From an uncultured Pantoea sp. (GTDB lineage Bacteria; Pseudomonadota; Gammaproteobacteria; Enterobacterales; Enterobacteriaceae): DNA of 64,000 nucleotides. This document shows positions 42,317 through 53,453 of this stretch, piece after piece. How positions within the stretch are numbered: the stretch's first letter is position 1; the number at the start of each line of letters is the position of its first letter. The stretch covers positions 1 through 64,000 of the forward strand of contig CAJYVD010000041.1 in assembly GCA_913778495.1 (NCBI GenBank), written 5' to 3'. Under the pieces are notes generated by a model. It was not told the origin of the DNA and did no database searches. It saw only the letters and a list, made by a program, of their open reading frames with translations. Position numbers and translations under genes: made by a program.

Positions 42317-42365
42317 TAAAACGCCGTTCAGAGACGTTGTACGACTCTGGCGGCGTTTTACATTG
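42317..42365 (+). terminator. Terminator between frr and dxr
   Basis: A long stem TAAAACGCCG...CGGCGTTTTA (42317-42326 with 42351-42360), continued inward by CAGAG/CTCTG, with an 11-base loop and a TTTTACATT tail. It lies 110 bases after frr and 54 before dxr and looks bidirectional, but only plus-strand genes flank it. Confidence 0.75.
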
Positions 42366-42414
42366 TGCCCGCTGTGATGGCGGGCGCCATCTATGACTTC
42401 ACAGGGATAGCAAG

Positions 42415-43617
42415 ATGAAGCGATTAACGCTATTGGGTTCAACCGGCTCCATTGGAACCAGCACCTTAGCGGTGATAGCCGCCAATCCAGAGTTGTATCA
42501 GGTAACGGCGCTGGTCGCAGGACAAAACGTGGCGCTGATGGCCGAGCAGTGCCAACAATTTCAGCCGCGCTATGCTTCTATGTCCGATGAATCCTCTGCG
42601 CAGGCGCTGCGTGAGCGACTGAGAGCACTGAATATCTCGACGGAAGTGCTCTCCGGCGTTCAGGCAGCGTGCGAGCTGGCGGCGCTAGACGACGTCGATC
42701 AGGTGATGGCGGCCATTGTTGGCGCGTCGGGCCTGCAGCCGACGCTGGCCGCTATTCGTGCGGGTAAGACAGTGCTGCTGGCCAACAAGGAGTCGCTTGT
42801 CACATGCGGCCGCTTGTTTATGGAGGCAGTCCGTCAGCATCAGGCCCAGTTATTACCGGTGGACAGCGAGCATAACGCCATTTTTCAGAGTTTACCCGCT
42901 TCCATACAGCATCAGTTGGGGTACGCTGATCTGCGGGAAAACGGCATTGAGTCGATTCTCCTTACGGGATCGGGTGGTCCTTTTCGTGACACGCCATTAG
43001 CGGATCTGTCGACCATGACGCCAGATCAGGCTTGTGCGCATCCGAACTGGTCAATGGGTCGCAAAATTTCCGTTGATTCGGCCACCATGATGAATAAAGG
43101 TCTTGAATACATTGAAGCTCGCTGGTTATTTAACGCCACCGACGCACAAATGGAAGTTATCCTGCATCCGCAGTCGGTGATCCATTCGATGGTGCGTTAT
43201 TGCGACGGAAGCGTTCTGGCGCAGCTGGGTTCACCGGATATGCGAACGCCAATTGCCCACAGCATGGCGTGGCCCGCACGTATTTCTGCTGGCGTAACGC
43301 CGCTGGATTTCACCCGAATGAAAGCGCTCACGTTCGCCGAGCCTGACTACGCGCGTTATCCCTGCCTGAAGCTGGCGATTGACGCCTGCGCAACAGGCCA
43401 GGCGGCCACCACGTTGTTAAATGCGGCCAATGAAGTTGCCGTCGCGGCGTTTCTGCAGCACCAGATTCGTTTCACCGATATCGCGGCCATCAACAGTGAG
43501 GTGCTGGCAACCCTGAGCGTTCAGGAGCCAGACAGCATTGACGCGGTGATGGAGATCGATCGGATAGCGCGACGCTGCGCCACGGATATGCTGCCGCGCT
43601 TTGGTTTAGCAGGTTGA
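42415..43617 (+). CDS. dxr: 1-deoxy-D-xylulose 5-phosphate reductoisomerase
   Basis: Dxr catalyses the committed step of the MEP isoprenoid pathway, DXP to MEP, with NADPH. It is the target of fosmidomycin. The 400 residues show the nucleotide motif GSTGSIG (8-14), metal residues Asp150 and Glu152 (VDSEH) and later GGPFRD and NKGLEYIEA segments. The ATG at 42415 follows GGGATAGCAAG. It begins the envelope-lipid cluster with uppS, which uses isoprenoid products. Confidence 0.97.
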   Translation: MKRLTLLGSTGSIGTSTLAVIAANPELYQVTALVAGQNVALMAEQCQQFQPRYASMSDESSAQALRERLRALNISTEVLSGVQAACELAALDDVDQVMAAIVGASGLQPTLAAIRAGKTVLLANKESLVTCGRLFMEAVRQHQAQLLPVDSEHNAIFQSLPASIQHQLGYADLRENGIESILLTGSGGPFRDTPLADLSTMTPDQACAHPNWSMGRKISVDSATMMNKGLEYIEARWLFNATDAQMEVILHPQSVIHSMVRYCDGSVLAQLGSPDMRTPIAHSMAWPARISAGVTPLDFTRMKALTFAEPDYARYPCLKLAIDACATGQAATTLLNAANEVAVAAFLQHQIRFTDIAAINSEVLATLSVQEPDSIDAVMEIDRIARRCATDMLPRFGLAG

Positions 43618-43629
43618 TTGTCCCGCTAT

Positions 43630-43658
43630 TTGTTCGCTCTCGGTGAAAATGGTATAGT
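43630..43658 (+). promoter_or_regulatory. Probable promoter for uppS-cdsA-rseP
   Basis: TTGTTC (43630-43635) and TATAGT (43653-43658) with a 17-base spacer, in the 165-base gap between dxr and uppS. A GC-rich stretch follows. Assigned by consensus match only. Confidence 0.6.
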
Positions 43659-43782
43659 CGCTCGCTCGCGTTTTTCGGCTCGACATTGTTTCGATGTCAT
43701 CCTGCATGTTTGCCGGAGTTTGCCGCAGGCACAATGTATTCAGAAACCACAGCATTTCTGATCAAAGGAATTATTACGCGTT

Positions 43783-44535
43783 ATGTCGTCCAACAATCAC
43801 AATACAATCGATGACGGGTTATATTGCACGCCACGTCACGTGGCCATCATTATGGATGGCAATGGTCGCTGGGCAAAAAATCAGGGCAAACTGCGTATTA
43901 CAGGCCACAAAGCCGGGGTGAAATCAGTACGCCGGGCCGTTAGCTTCGCGGTGAGCCATAAGTTAGAAGCGCTCACGCTTTATGCGTTTAGCAGTGAAAA
44001 CTGGAGCCGGCCCGCGCAGGAAGTGACGGCTTTAATGGAATTGTTTGTCTGGGCATTGGACAGTGAAGTCAAAAGCCTGCACAAGCACAATGTCCGGCTG
44101 CGTATCATTGGTGACATCAGTCGCTTCAATAATCGCATCCAGGAACGTATTCGTCGCGCCGAGGAACTCACTCAGCACAATGATGGACTAACGCTTAACG
44201 TTGCCGCTAACTATGGTGGGCGTTGGGATATTATTCAGGGAGTGAAAAAGGTAGCTGAACAGGTGCAGGAAGGTTTGTTACGTCCTGACCAAATAACCGA
44301 AGAGAGTCTGGCTCCGCATCTTTGTATGCAGGAACTGGCGCCGGTAGATTTAGTGATAAGGACCGGGGGAGAGCATCGGATTAGCAACTTCCTGCTGTGG
44401 CAAATCGCCTATGCTGAGTTTTGGTTTACCGATGTTCTTTGGCCTGATTTTGATGAACACGTTTTTGAAGGTGCACTGAATGCATTCTCTCTGCGGGAGC
44501 GACGCTACGGCGGCGCTGCACCAGGCGGCGCCTGA
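43783..44535 (+). CDS. uppS: Undecaprenyl diphosphate synthase
   Basis: UppS (IspU) adds eight isopentenyl units in cis to farnesyl diphosphate, making the lipid carrier for peptidoglycan and O-antigen. The 250-residue protein has the cis-prenyltransferase signature MDGNGRWAK (24-32, catalytic Asp25), the LTLYAFSSENWSRP segment and RTGGEHRISNFLLWQ near the C-terminus. Its ATG is at 43783. cdsA follows after 18 bases. Confidence 0.97.
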   Translation: MSSNNHNTIDDGLYCTPRHVAIIMDGNGRWAKNQGKLRITGHKAGVKSVRRAVSFAVSHKLEALTLYAFSSENWSRPAQEVTALMELFVWALDSEVKSLHKHNVRLRIIGDISRFNNRIQERIRRAEELTQHNDGLTLNVAANYGGRWDIIQGVKKVAEQVQEGLLRPDQITEESLAPHLCMQELAPVDLVIRTGGEHRISNFLLWQIAYAEFWFTDVLWPDFDEHVFEGALNAFSLRERRYGGAAPGGA

Positions 44536-44553
44536 GCTACCTGGGGGTAATCT

Positions 44554-45411
44554 TTGCTGAAGTCTCGTTTAATCACCGCATTCATTCTCATTCCGCTGGT
44601 GATTGCTGCACTCTTTTGGTTACCGCTGTCCGGATTTGCGATTACCACAATTGTCATTTGCATGCTTGCCGCCTGGGAATGGGGGCAACTGGCGGGTTTG
44701 AAAACCCGCCAGCAGCGTATTTGGCTGGCCGTAGTCTGCGGCCTGCTGCTCGCGGCAATGCTCTTCACGCTCCAACCCTATCAACGCGATTTACATCAGT
44801 ACCAAGTGGAAGGCTCGCTTTGGGCCGCGCTGGGATGGTGGATCGTTGCTCTCTTCCTCGTCTTGTCTTATCCCGCTTCCGCCGCGCTATGGCGCTCATC
44901 GCGTCCGCTGCGCCTGATTTTTGGCGTGCTGACCGTAGTGCCCTTCTTCTGGGGCATGGTGGCACTGCGCCAGTATCACTATGAGAGCGATCACTTCGCG
45001 GGCGCATGGTGGCTGCTGTTTATCATGGTGCTGGTGTGGGGTGCGGATTCGGGCGCCTACATGTTTGGCCGATTGTTCGGCAAGCACAAGCTGGCACCTA
45101 AAGTCTCTCCCGGCAAAACGTGGGAAGGCTTTTTTGGCGGTTTACTCACCTCCGCAATCATTGCCTGGCTGTTTGCTGTGATGGCCCCGCTGGCAGTGGC
45201 GCCGGTCACACTCGTTATTTGTGCGGTTGTCGCTACGCTGGCCTCGGTGCTCGGCGACTTAACGGAAAGCATGTTCAAGCGCGAAGCGGGTATCAAAGAC
45301 AGCGGGAACTTGATTCCCGGACACGGCGGTATCCTCGATCGTATCGACAGCCTGACTGCGGCAGTGCCGGTTTTCGCCTGCTTGCTGCTGCTGGTTTTCC
45401 GCACACTCTGA
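44554..45411 (+). CDS. cdsA: Phosphatidate cytidylyltransferase
   Basis: CdsA makes CDP-diacylglycerol, precursor of all phospholipids. The 285-residue membrane protein has about eight hydrophobic spans. The C-terminal family signature (S-x-LGDL-ES-FKRE-GIKDSG to [12 protein letters not shown], about 228-266) is intact. The start is TTG 44554 with a GGGGG-rich ribosome binding site; E. coli cdsA uses TTG too, and the N-terminus MLK-RLI-AF aligns. It lies 18 bases after uppS and 13 before rseP. Confidence 0.96.
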   Translation: MLKSRLITAFILIPLVIAALFWLPLSGFAITTIVICMLAAWEWGQLAGLKTRQQRIWLAVVCGLLLAAMLFTLQPYQRDLHQYQVEGSLWAALGWWIVALFLVLSYPASAALWRSSRPLRLIFGVLTVVPFFWGMVALRQYHYESDHFAGAWWLLFIMVLVWGADSGAYMFGRLFGKHKLAPKVSPGKTWEGFFGGLLTSAIIAWLFAVMAPLAVAPVTLVICAVVATLASVLGDLTESMFKREAGIKDSGNLIPGHGGILDRIDSLTAAVPVFACLLLLVFRTL

Positions 45412-45424
45412 GGACTCGACAGCC

Positions 45425-46774
45425 ATGTTAAGCTTTCTCTGGAGTTTGGTCGCCTTTATCGTCGCGCTGGGCGTGTTGATTACCGTGCATGAGTTTGGCC
45501 ACTTCTGGGTCGCGCGTCGTTGCGGCGTGAAGGTGGAGCGTTTCTCGGTGGGGTTTGGTAAAGCGCTGTGGCGACGCACCGATCGTCAAGGCACGGAATA
45601 CGTGATTGCGCTGATTCCGCTGGGCGGCTATGTCAAAATGCTGGACGAGCGCGTCGAGAGCGTGCCCGCTGAGCTCCGTCATCAGGCGTTCAACAACAAA
45701 ACGGTATTGCAGCGTGCCGCGATTATCGCCGCGGGTCCGATCGCGAATTTTATCTTTGCGGTGTTTGCCTATTGGGTTGTGTTCATTCACGGCGTGCCCG
45801 GCGTCCGGCCGGTTGTTGGCGAAATAACGAGCGGTTCCGTCGCGGCAGAAGCGCAAATTACCGCCGGCATGGAACTTAAAGCGGTAGATGGTATCGAAAC
45901 GCCTGATTGGGATGCTGTACGCATGGCGCTGGTGGGCAAAATTGGTGACAGCAGCGCCACACTTACCGTCTCTCAATTTGGTCAGGACGCGACACAGCAA
46001 AAGCAGTTAAATTTGCGCGACTGGCAGTTTGAACCGGATAAACAGGACCCTGTAGTCGCTTTAGGTATTCGTCCTCGCGGGCCACAGATTGAAACGACAC
46101 TGGCAGAAGTTCAGCCGGACTCGCCAGCCAGCTTCGCTGGTTTGCAAGCCGGCGACAGGATCGTTAAAGTCGATGGTCAGCCATTGATGCAGTGGCAGGA
46201 TTTCGCGGCGCAGGTACGTGACAACCCCGGTAAACCGTTGGCGCTGGATATCGAGCGCAACGGGGAACCGGTCGCGGTAACGCTTACGCCGCAGGCTAAA
46301 TCCGGGGATAAAGCAGCGGGCTTTGCGGGCGTAATTCCTCGCGTAATCCCACTGCCCGATGAGTACAAGACGGTAAGACAATATGGGCCGTTTGCCGCGA
46401 TTGGCGAAGCCAGTGTCAAAACCTGGCAGCTGATGAAGCTAACGGTTTCCATGCTAGGCAAGCTGATAACCGGAGACGTCAAACTCAATAACCTCAGCGG
46501 ACCGATTTCGATTGCGCAGGGGGCGGGTTTATCAGCAGAGTACGGGGTGATTTACTATTTGATGTTCCTGGCGCTCATCAGCGTAAACCTGGGCATCATT
46601 AATCTCTTCCCTCTGCCGGTTTTAGATGGTGGACATCTGCTCTTTCTGGCGATCGAAAAGATCAAAGGTGGACCGGTGTCCGAACGAGTTCAGGACTTCA
46701 GCTATCGCATCGGCTCAATTCTGCTGGTGCTGTTAATGGGGCTTGCACTTTTCAATGATTTCTCACGCCTGTAA
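45425..46774 (+). CDS. rseP: Site-2 intramembrane zinc protease RseP
   Basis: RseP cleaves RseA inside the membrane after DegS, releasing sigma-E; it also removes remnant signal peptides. The 449 residues have the zinc motif HEFGH (22-26) in the first membrane helix, two central PDZ domains (about 125-300), and the LDG metal-ligand motif (VLDGGHLLF) in the third helix. Length matches E. coli (450). It precedes bamA by 50 bases, placing the sigma-E activator next to genes sigma-E serves. Confidence 0.97.
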   Translation: MLSFLWSLVAFIVALGVLITVHEFGHFWVARRCGVKVERFSVGFGKALWRRTDRQGTEYVIALIPLGGYVKMLDERVESVPAELRHQAFNNKTVLQRAAIIAAGPIANFIFAVFAYWVVFIHGVPGVRPVVGEITSGSVAAEAQITAGMELKAVDGIETPDWDAVRMALVGKIGDSSATLTVSQFGQDATQQKQLNLRDWQFEPDKQDPVVALGIRPRGPQIETTLAEVQPDSPASFAGLQAGDRIVKVDGQPLMQWQDFAAQVRDNPGKPLALDIERNGEPVAVTLTPQAKSGDKAAGFAGVIPRVIPLPDEYKTVRQYGPFAAIGEASVKTWQLMKLTVSMLGKLITGDVKLNNLSGPISIAQGAGLSAEYGVIYYLMFLALISVNLGIINLFPLPVLDGGHLLFLAIEKIKGGPVSERVQDFSYRIGSILLVLLMGLALFNDFSRL

Positions 46775-46824
46775 CGCTGGAACGCAAGCAGGTGAGGGAT
46801 GTGTTAGGAAAACGCATAACAACG

Positions 46825-49236
46825 ATGGCGATGAAAAAGTTGCTCATAGCGTCGCTGCTGTTTAGCAGCGCCACCGTTTACGGTGCAGACGATTTCGTAG
46901 TGAAGGACATTCATTTCGAAGGTCTACAGCGAGTCGCCGTCGGCGCGGCTCTCCTCAGCATGCCAGTTCGCGTTGGTGATACGGTAAATGATGATGACAT
47001 CAGAAATACCATTCGGTCACTGTTCGCCACCGGCAACTTTGAGGATGTTCAGGTTCTGCGCGACGGAACAACCCTGATTGTTCAGGTTAAAGAACGTCCA
47101 ACCATTGCCAGCATCACTTTTTCAGGCAACAAAGCCGTGAAAGAGGATCAGCTGAAGCAGAACCTTGAGGCTTCTGGCGTGCGCGTTGGCGAAGCGCTTG
47201 ACCGCACCACGCTCTCTTCCATTGAGAAGGGGCTGGAAGATTTCTATTACAGCGTCGGAAAATACACCGCCAGCGTCAAAGCGATTGCAACGCCGCTGCC
47301 GCGTAACCGCGTTGACTTGAAATTTGTCTTCCAGGAAGGCGTTTCAGCGAAAATCCAGCAGATCAACATCGTTGGCAACAAAGCGTTTAGCTCTGACGAA
47401 CTGATCTCACGCTTCCAACTGCGTGACGAAGTACCGTGGTGGAACGTCGTGGGTGACCGCAAATACCAGAAACAGAAACTGGCAGGCGATCTCGAAACCC
47501 TGCGGAGCTTCTATCTGGATCGCGGCTATGCGCGTTTCAACATTGATTCCACGCAGGTCAGCCTGACGCCAGATAAAAAAGGCATCTACATCACCGTTAA
47601 CGTTACCGAAGGCGATCAATACAAGATTGCCGGCGTGATCGTGAACGGCAGCATGGCTGGTCACTCGGCAGAGATCGAACATCTGACGCAAATCCCTAAC
47701 GGTGAGCTGTACAACGGCACCAAAGTGACGCAGATGGAAGATGACATCAAAAAGCTGCTGGGACGCTACGGCTATGCTTATCCACGCGTGGTCACGCAGC
47801 CTGAAATCAATGACGCTGATAAAACCGTCAAGCTTCACATCAACGTTGATGCCGGTAACCGTTATTACGTACGTAAAGTTCGTTTTGAGGGGAATGACAC
47901 CTCGAAAGACGCAGTTTTACGTCGCGAAATGCGTCAGATGGAAGGCGCATGGCTGGGCAGCGACTTGGTTGACCAAGGTAAAGAGCGTCTTAACCGCACC
48001 GGTTATTTCGAGACCGTTGACGTAGACACTCAGCGCGTACCGGGATCGCCCGATCAGGTGGATGTCGTCTACAAGGTAAAAGAGCGTAACACCGGGACAT
48101 TCAACTTTGGTGTGGGCTACGGTACCGAAAGCGGCGTCAGTTTCCAGGTGGGTGTCACCCAGGACAACTGGCTGGGCACCGGCAACACGGTCGGCATCAG
48201 CGGTACCAAAAACGATTACCAGACTTACGCAGAATTCTCTTTGACCGATCCGTACTTTACGGTCGACGGCGTAAGCTTGGGTGGACGCCTGTTCTATAAC
48301 GACTTTAAGGCCGACAACGCCGATCTGTCTGACTATACCAACAAAAGCTACGGCTTAGACGGTACGCTGGGCTTCCCGGTCAACGAAAACAACACGCTGC
48401 GCGTGGGGTTGGGCTATGTCCACAACGATTTGTCCGACATGCGTCCGCAGGTGGCGATGTGGCGTTACCTTGATTCCGTAGGCCGTCCACAGAGCATCAA
48501 CAGCCGCGGTGACTTCTCCGCCGATGACTACACCTTCAATTACGGTTGGACGTATAACACGCTGGACCGTGGCTTCTTCCCAACGCGCGGTAACCGCACC
48601 AACCTGAACGGTAAAGTCACCATTCCTGGCTCCGACAACGCGTTCTACAAAGCGACGCTGGATTCGCAACAGTACGTACCGCTGAATCGCGACGGAACGT
48701 GGGTGGTGCTGGGACGCGGACGCGTTGGCTACGGCGGCGGTTTGGATGGCAAAGAGATGCCGTTCTACGAGAACTTCTATGCCGGTGGCTCAAGTACCGT
48801 GCGTGGTTTCCAGTCCAATACCATTGGTCCAAAAGCGGCGTACTTCAACGATCACTCATCGAACTGTAATCTGACCGATCCAAACGGCATTTGTAAATCC
48901 AGCGATGCCGTCGGCGGTAACGCCATGGCGATTGCCAGCCTGGAGCTGATTACACCTACACCGTTCCTGAGCGAGAAATATGCTAACTCCGTACGCACCT
49001 CGGTGTTTATGGATGCCGGTACCGTGTGGGATACCAAATGGGAGAACACGCCTGAAACGCGTGCCGCAGGTATTCCGGATTACAGCGATCCAAACAACAT
49101 TCGCGTCTCTGCAGGTGTTGCCCTGCAGTGGATGTCGCCGCTGGGCCCGTTGGTATTCTCGTATGCTCAGCCGGTGAAGAAAGTCGAGGGAGACAAGTCA
49201 GAGCAGTTCCAGTTTAACATTGGTAAAACCTGGTAA
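46825..49236 (+). CDS. bamA: Outer membrane protein assembly factor BamA
   Basis: BamA is the core of the BAM complex that inserts beta-barrels into the outer membrane. The 803-residue precursor has a signal peptide ([19 protein letters not shown]), five POTRA domains (about 22-420) and a 16-strand barrel with the lid-loop motif VRGF (STVRGFQ). It ends in a C-terminal aromatic residue (GKTW). It is seven residues shorter than E. coli BamA, the difference lying in surface loops. The start is set at ATG 46825 (MAMKK); ATG 46831 is an alternative and 46792 is too far upstream. Confidence 0.97.
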   Translation: MAMKKLLIASLLFSSATVYGADDFVVKDIHFEGLQRVAVGAALLSMPVRVGDTVNDDDIRNTIRSLFATGNFEDVQVLRDGTTLIVQVKERPTIASITFSGNKAVKEDQLKQNLEASGVRVGEALDRTTLSSIEKGLEDFYYSVGKYTASVKAIATPLPRNRVDLKFVFQEGVSAKIQQINIVGNKAFSSDELISRFQLRDEVPWWNVVGDRKYQKQKLAGDLETLRSFYLDRGYARFNIDSTQVSLTPDKKGIYITVNVTEGDQYKIAGVIVNGSMAGHSAEIEHLTQIPNGELYNGTKVTQMEDDIKKLLGRYGYAYPRVVTQPEINDADKTVKLHINVDAGNRYYVRKVRFEGNDTSKDAVLRREMRQMEGAWLGSDLVDQGKERLNRTGYFETVDVDTQRVPGSPDQVDVVYKVKERNTGTFNFGVGYGTESGVSFQVGVTQDNWLGTGNTVGISGTKNDYQTYAEFSLTDPYFTVDGVSLGGRLFYNDFKADNADLSDYTNKSYGLDGTLGFPVNENNTLRVGLGYVHNDLSDMRPQVAMWRYLDSVGRPQSINSRGDFSADDYTFNYGWTYNTLDRGFFPTRGNRTNLNGKVTIPGSDNAFYKATLDSQQYVPLNRDGTWVVLGRGRVGYGGGLDGKEMPFYENFYAGGSSTVRGFQSNTIGPKAAYFNDHSSNCNLTDPNGICKSSDAVGGNAMAIASLELITPTPFLSEKYANSVRTSVFMDAGTVWDTKWENTPETRAAGIPDYSDPNNIRVSAGVALQWMSPLGPLVFSYAQPVKKVEGDKSEQFQFNIGKTW

Positions 49237-49242
49237 GGCTCT

Positions 49243-49269
49243 GAACAAGGAAGTGTAAAAACCGTCTTG
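49243..49269 (+). promoter_or_regulatory. Candidate sigma-E-like promoter before skp
   Basis: GAACAA (49243-49248), 16-base spacer, TCTTG (49265-49269) resembles GAACTT-N16-TCTGA with two -35 mismatches and two -10 mismatches. It lies just after the bamA stop and about 60 bases before skp, a gene sigma-E is known to serve in E. coli. The match is weak. Confidence 0.3.
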
Positions 49270-49330
49270 CACCCGTGTCGTCTTGATGGCGACACGCTGC
49301 AAACACACACGTTGAGGTAAGGAGTTTATA

Positions 49331-49831
49331 GTGAAAAAGTTGTTCTGTGCTGCTGCTCTGGGTGTTGCATTAGCTGCTTCTGCGGGTGCCCAGGCGGCCG
49401 ATAAAATCGCCGTTGTTAACCTGAGCCAGGTGTTCCAGCAGTCTCCGCAGCGCGCGACGGTTGCCAAGCAGTTGGAAAGCGAGTTCAAAGGCCGTGCCTC
49501 TGAGCTGCAGGCCCAGCAGCAAAAAATCCAGGGTGAGATGCAGGATCTGCAGCGCAATGCATCAACCATGAAAGCCAGCGACCGCAGCAAAAAAGAGAAG
49601 CAGATTGCTTCTGAGCGTGCTGCCTTTGAGCAAAAAGCCCAGGCTTTCGACAAAGACAATCAGACTCGCCAGATGCAGGAGCGTAACAAGCTGCTGGCTA
49701 AAATCCAGACCGCTGTTCAATCTGTAGCGAAAAGCGAGGGTTACGATCTGGTGCTGGATTCTCAGGCCGTGCTGTACTCCTCTTCTGATGCGAAAGACAT
49801 CACTGCTGACGTTGTTAAACAGGTTAAATAA
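49331..49831 (+). CDS. skp: Periplasmic chaperone Skp (OmpH)
   Basis: Skp is a trimeric jellyfish-shaped chaperone that holds unfolded outer-membrane proteins on the way to BamA. The 166-residue precursor has a signal peptide (to about Ala22, AQA-ADKIAVVN). It then has a short beta-body strand region, long charged helices for the tentacles (about 45-130) and a C-terminal YSSSDAKDITADVVKQVK matching E. coli. The start is GTG 49331, with TAAGGAG upstream; E. coli skp also uses GTG. lpxD starts three bases after the stop. Confidence 0.96.
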   Translation: MKKLFCAAALGVALAASAGAQAADKIAVVNLSQVFQQSPQRATVAKQLESEFKGRASELQAQQQKIQGEMQDLQRNASTMKASDRSKKEKQIASERAAFEQKAQAFDKDNQTRQMQERNKLLAKIQTAVQSVAKSEGYDLVLDSQAVLYSSSDAKDITADVVKQVK

Positions 49832-49834
49832 TTA

Positions 49835-50860
49835 ATGTCATCGATTCGACTGGCTGATTTAGCCCAGCAGTTGGATGCAGAATTGCACGGAGATGGCGAT
49901 ATCGCCATCTCCGGCATTGCTTCTATGCAATCCGCCACCACTGGTCAAATCACTTTTCTTGCAAACAGCCGCTACCGCGAGCAGCTCGAACACATTCAAG
50001 CTTCAGCCGTGGTGCTGACGGAAGCGGATCTGGCGTGGTGTAAAACGGCCGCCCTGGTGGTGAAAAATCCTTATCTTACCTATGCACGTATGGCACAACT
50101 GCTGGACACAACGCCGCAGCCCGCGCAAAATATCGCGCCCAGTGCGGTGATTGATCCCACAGCAAAGCTGGGTAAGAACGTTTCGGTGGGCGCAAATGCG
50201 GTCATTGAGTCCGGCGTAGAGCTGGGCGATGATGCCGTAATCGGCCCAGGCTGTTTTATCGGTAAGCAGACGCGCATTGGTCGTGGCTCCCGGTTATGGG
50301 CTAACGTCACCGTTTATCACGAGGTACAGATTGGTCAGGATTGTCTGATTCAGTCCGGTACCGTTATCGGCGCTGACGGGTTTGGCTATGCTAACGATCG
50401 CGGTAACTGGGTGAAAATCCCCCAGTTAGGCACCGTGATTATTGGCGACAGGGTAGAAATTGGCGCCTGCACGACGATCGATCGTGGTGCGCTGGATAAC
50501 ACTCTGATCGGCAATGGTGTTATCATAGACAACCAGTGTCAGATTGCGCATAACGTCGTGATTGGGGATAACACCGCCGTTGCAGGGGGTGTGATCATGG
50601 CGGGTAGTCTGAAGATTGGGCGTTATTGTATGATTGGCGGCGCCAGCGTCATTAACGGCCATATGGAAATCTGTGACAAAGTGACCGTCACCGGCATGGG
50701 CATGGTTATGCGTCCCATCACAGAGCCCGGCGTTTACTCTTCGGGCATTCCACTGCAACCCAACAAAACCTGGCGTAAAACAGCAGCGCTGGTGATGAAC
50801 ATCGATGATATGAGCAAACGCTTAAAAGCCATCGAGCGCAAGGTCGGCAAAGACGACTAA
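49835..50860 (+). CDS. lpxD: UDP-3-O-(3-hydroxymyristoyl)glucosamine N-acyltransferase
   Basis: LpxD adds the second hydroxyacyl chain in lipid A synthesis. The 341 residues equal E. coli LpxD. There is a uridine-binding N-terminal domain, then left-handed beta-helix hexapeptide repeats (about 105-290) with catalytic His239 (CQIAHN), and a C-terminal helical region. It starts almost at the skp stop. A 193-base spacer separates it from fabZ. Confidence 0.97.
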   Translation: MSSIRLADLAQQLDAELHGDGDIAISGIASMQSATTGQITFLANSRYREQLEHIQASAVVLTEADLAWCKTAALVVKNPYLTYARMAQLLDTTPQPAQNIAPSAVIDPTAKLGKNVSVGANAVIESGVELGDDAVIGPGCFIGKQTRIGRGSRLWANVTVYHEVQIGQDCLIQSGTVIGADGFGYANDRGNWVKIPQLGTVIIGDRVEIGACTTIDRGALDNTLIGNGVIIDNQCQIAHNVVIGDNTAVAGGVIMAGSLKIGRYCMIGGASVINGHMEICDKVTVTGMGMVMRPITEPGVYSSGIPLQPNKTWRKTAALVMNIDDMSKRLKAIERKVGKDD

Positions 50861-51053
50861 GCACATCCCACGCTAGCGGCTTACATAACAAAGCTGTGTA
50901 CCTTCTCTCCACATCGAGCTTGCTCGCATGCCACAGAAGGTAATGCAGGTAAGCTTGCGCCACCGAACTGATTTGCGGCCTGCGGGAGATCATCACGATC
51001 CGTGCAGGCCGTATTATTGTTGCCATCAGAATTTTTAGGACAGGAAGAGTATT
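50861..51053 (+). other. Structured lpxD-fabZ spacer
   Basis: This 193-base gap interrupts an otherwise tightly packed operon. It contains TACCTTCT/AGAAGGTA (50899-50906 with 50935-50942) enclosing a CGAGC-TT-GCTCG hairpin (50915-50926), and a second stem CGGCCTGC/GCAGGCCG (50976-50983 with 51004-51011). Neither has a T-run, and no open frame is credible. It may be a decayed repeat or an RNA processing or regulatory element. Confidence 0.55.
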
Positions 51054-51509
51054 TTGACAACTGAAACGCATACTCTGAAAATTGAAGAGATTTTAGAACT
51101 GCTGCCGCACCGCTATCCTTTCTTACTGGTCGATCGCGTGCTGGAGTTTGAAGAGCACAAGTATCTGCGCGCGGTAAAGAATGTTTCTGTTAATGAACCG
51201 TTTTTCCAGGGCCATTTCCCTGGTAAGCCGATTTTCCCAGGCGTTCTGATTCTGGAAGCGATGGCTCAGGCAACCGGCATTCTGGCGTTCAAAAGCGTTG
51301 GAAAACTGGAGCCAGGTGAACTCTATTACTTCGCCGGTATCGATGAAGCACGCTTCAAGCGTCCTGTCGTTCCAGGCGATCAGATGATCATGGAAGTGAC
51401 TTTCGAGAAAACCCGTCGTGGTCTGACGCGCTTTAAGGGCGTCGCCACCGTAGACGGTAAAATTGTCTGTGAAGCAACCATGATGTGTGCCCGTAGCCGG
51501 GAGGCATAA
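51054..51509 (+). CDS. fabZ: 3-hydroxyacyl-[acyl-carrier-protein] dehydratase
   Basis: FabZ dehydrates 3-hydroxyacyl-ACP in fatty acid elongation and competes with LpxA for hydroxymyristoyl-ACP. The 151-residue hot-dog protein has catalytic His54 (GHFPGKP) and Glu68 (LILEAMAQ). The start is TTG 51054 with AGGAAGAG upstream, as used in E. coli fabZ. It precedes lpxA by three bases, keeping the two competing activities in one operon. Confidence 0.97.
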   Translation: MTTETHTLKIEEILELLPHRYPFLLVDRVLEFEEHKYLRAVKNVSVNEPFFQGHFPGKPIFPGVLILEAMAQATGILAFKSVGKLEPGELYYFAGIDEARFKRPVVPGDQMIMEVTFEKTRRGLTRFKGVATVDGKIVCEATMMCARSREA

Positions 51510-51512
51510 TTA

Positions 51513-52301
51513 GTGATTGATCCAACTGCCAACATCCATCCCAGTTCCATTATTGAAGAGGGTGCCGTAATTGGCGCCAATGTTCACATCGGCCCGTTTT
51601 GCTTTATTGGGGCGAACGTGGAGATTGGTGAAGGCACGATGCTCAAATCGCACGTGGTGGTGAGCGGCCATACGCGTATTGGGAAAGATAACCAGATTTA
51701 TCCGTTCGCTTCTATCGGTGAAGTGAACCAGGATCTCAAATATGCTGGCGAGCCAACCCGCGTGGAAATTGGCGATCGCAATCGCATTCGCGAAAGCGTG
51801 ACCATTCACCGTGGCACCACGCAAGGCGGCAACGTGACCAAAGTTGGCAGTGACAACCTGCTCATGGTTAACGCGCACATCGCGCATGACTGTGTGATCG
51901 GCAATCGCTGTATCTTTGCAAACAATGCCACGCTTGGCGGACACGTTACCGTAGACGATTTCGCTATCATTGGCGGTATGACGGCGGTGCATCAGTGGTG
52001 CACCATTGGTGCCCACGTGATGGTTGGCGGTTGCTCAGGCGTCGCACAGGACGTACCGCCTTATGTGATCGCCCAAGGCAACCACGCTACGCCATTCGGT
52101 ATCAACATCGAAGGCCTGAAGCGTCGCGGTTTTAGTAAAGAAGCCCTGCATGCCATCCGTAACGCCTACAAACTGCTGTATCGCAGCGGCAGAACGCTGG
52201 ATGAGGTGAAACCGGAAATTGAGGCGCTGGCACAGCAGCACAGCGAAGTGCAGCCTTTTTATGACTTCTTTGCCCGCTCAACCCGTGGATTGATCCGTTA
52301 G
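51513..52301 (+). CDS. lpxA: UDP-N-acetylglucosamine acyltransferase
   Basis: LpxA carries out the first step of lipid A synthesis, O-acylation of UDP-GlcNAc with hydroxymyristoyl-ACP. The 262 residues equal E. coli length. The beta-helix hexapeptide repeats hold His122 and catalytic His125 (NAHIAHD). The start is GTG 51513 with GGGAGG upstream, as in E. coli. lpxB follows after three bases. Confidence 0.97.
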   Translation: MIDPTANIHPSSIIEEGAVIGANVHIGPFCFIGANVEIGEGTMLKSHVVVSGHTRIGKDNQIYPFASIGEVNQDLKYAGEPTRVEIGDRNRIRESVTIHRGTTQGGNVTKVGSDNLLMVNAHIAHDCVIGNRCIFANNATLGGHVTVDDFAIIGGMTAVHQWCTIGAHVMVGGCSGVAQDVPPYVIAQGNHATPFGINIEGLKRRGFSKEALHAIRNAYKLLYRSGRTLDEVKPEIEALAQQHSEVQPFYDFFARSTRGLIR

Positions 52302-52304
52302 TCC

Positions 52305-53453
52305 ATGTCAGTGCGTCCCTTAACGATTGCCCTGGTCGCCGGAGAAACCTCCGGCGATATTCTTGGTGCAGGTCTGATTCGCGCCCTCAAAGCGCGCCAC
52401 CCTGATGCACGCTTTGTTGGCGTGGCGGGGCCGCTTATGCAGGCAGAAGGGTGCGAGGCCTGGTACGAGATGGAAGAGCTCGCGGTAATGGGTATCGTTG
52501 AGGTGCTCGGACGACTGCGTCGCTTACTGCACATCCGCAAAACCTTAACGCAGCGCTTCATCGATCTTCAGCCGGACGTGTTTGTCGGCATAGATGCACC
52601 CGACTTCAACATCACGCTGGAAGGTAATCTCAAACGCGCCGGTATTCGCACTATTCACTATGTCAGCCCCTCTGTCTGGGCATGGCGCCAGAAGCGCGTG
52701 TTTAAAATTGGCCGCAACACAGACTTGGTGTTGGCATTTTTGCCGTTCGAAAAGGCGTTTTACGACCGCTTTAACGTACCGTGCCGTTTCATTGGTCATA
52801 CGATGGCCGATGCGATGCCGTTGCAGCCCGACAAATCTGCCGCGCGCCGCGAGCTGGGCATTGCCGACGACGCGCTGTGCCTGGGATTGTTGCCGGGTAG
52901 CCGCGGGGCGGAAGTGGAAATGCTGAGCACCGACTTCTTGCGCGCCGCGCAGCTGCTCCGCCAGCGCTATCCGACCCTGGAAATCGTTGTGCCATTGGTA
53001 AACGCCAGGCGGCGCGCGCAGTTTGAGCAGATAAAAGCGGAGGTGGCGCCCGAGCTGCCGATGCATCTGCTGGACGGCAAAGGCCGCCAGGCGATGATTG
53101 CCAGCGATGCCGCGATTCTGGCATCCGGGACCGCGGCGTTAGAGTGTATGCTGGCAAAATGTCCGATGGTGGTGGGTTATCGCATGAAGCCCTTCACCTA
53201 TTGGCTGGCAAAACGTCTGGTGAAAACGCCTTACGTTTCGTTGCCCAACCTGCTGGCTGGCCGCGAGTTGGTCAAAGAGCTGCTCCAGGAAGCGTGTCAG
53301 CCAGAAGCATTGGCGACGGCGCTGGAGCCGCTGCTGCACGCGGGCCCAGAACGGGATGCGCTGCTGCATACCTTTACAGAATTACACCAACACATTCGCT
53401 GGAATGCCGACGAGCAGGCGGCGGATGCGGTGCTGGAGATCGCCCATGGCTGA
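52305..53453 (+). CDS. lpxB: Lipid-A-disaccharide synthase
   Basis: LpxB condenses lipid X with UDP-2,3-diacylglucosamine to form the lipid A disaccharide. The 382-residue glycosyltransferase (family GT19) has the [15 protein letters not shown]-terminus, [11 protein letters not shown] and [11 protein letters not shown] segments, all conserved. rnhB begins inside its last eight bases (ATG at 53446), so the two are translationally coupled. Confidence 0.97.
   Translation: MSVRPLTIALVAGETSGDILGAGLIRALKARHPDARFVGVAGPLMQAEGCEAWYEMEELAVMGIVEVLGRLRRLLHIRKTLTQRFIDLQPDVFVGIDAPDFNITLEGNLKRAGIRTIHYVSPSVWAWRQKRVFKIGRNTDLVLAFLPFEKAFYDRFNVPCRFIGHTMADAMPLQPDKSAARRELGIADDALCLGLLPGSRGAEVEMLSTDFLRAAQLLRQRYPTLEIVVPLVNARRRAQFEQIKAEVAPELPMHLLDGKGRQAMIASDAAILASGTAALECMLAKCPMVVGYRMKPFTYWLAKRLVKTPYVSLPNLLAGRELVKELLQEACQPEALATALEPLLHAGPERDALLHTFTELHQHIRWNADEQAADAVLEIAHG

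Noticed and set aside
42207-42414. Small RNA gene between frr and dxr
   Set aside because: The hairpin at 42317-42365 is adequately explained as a terminator and no promoter upstream of it was convincing.
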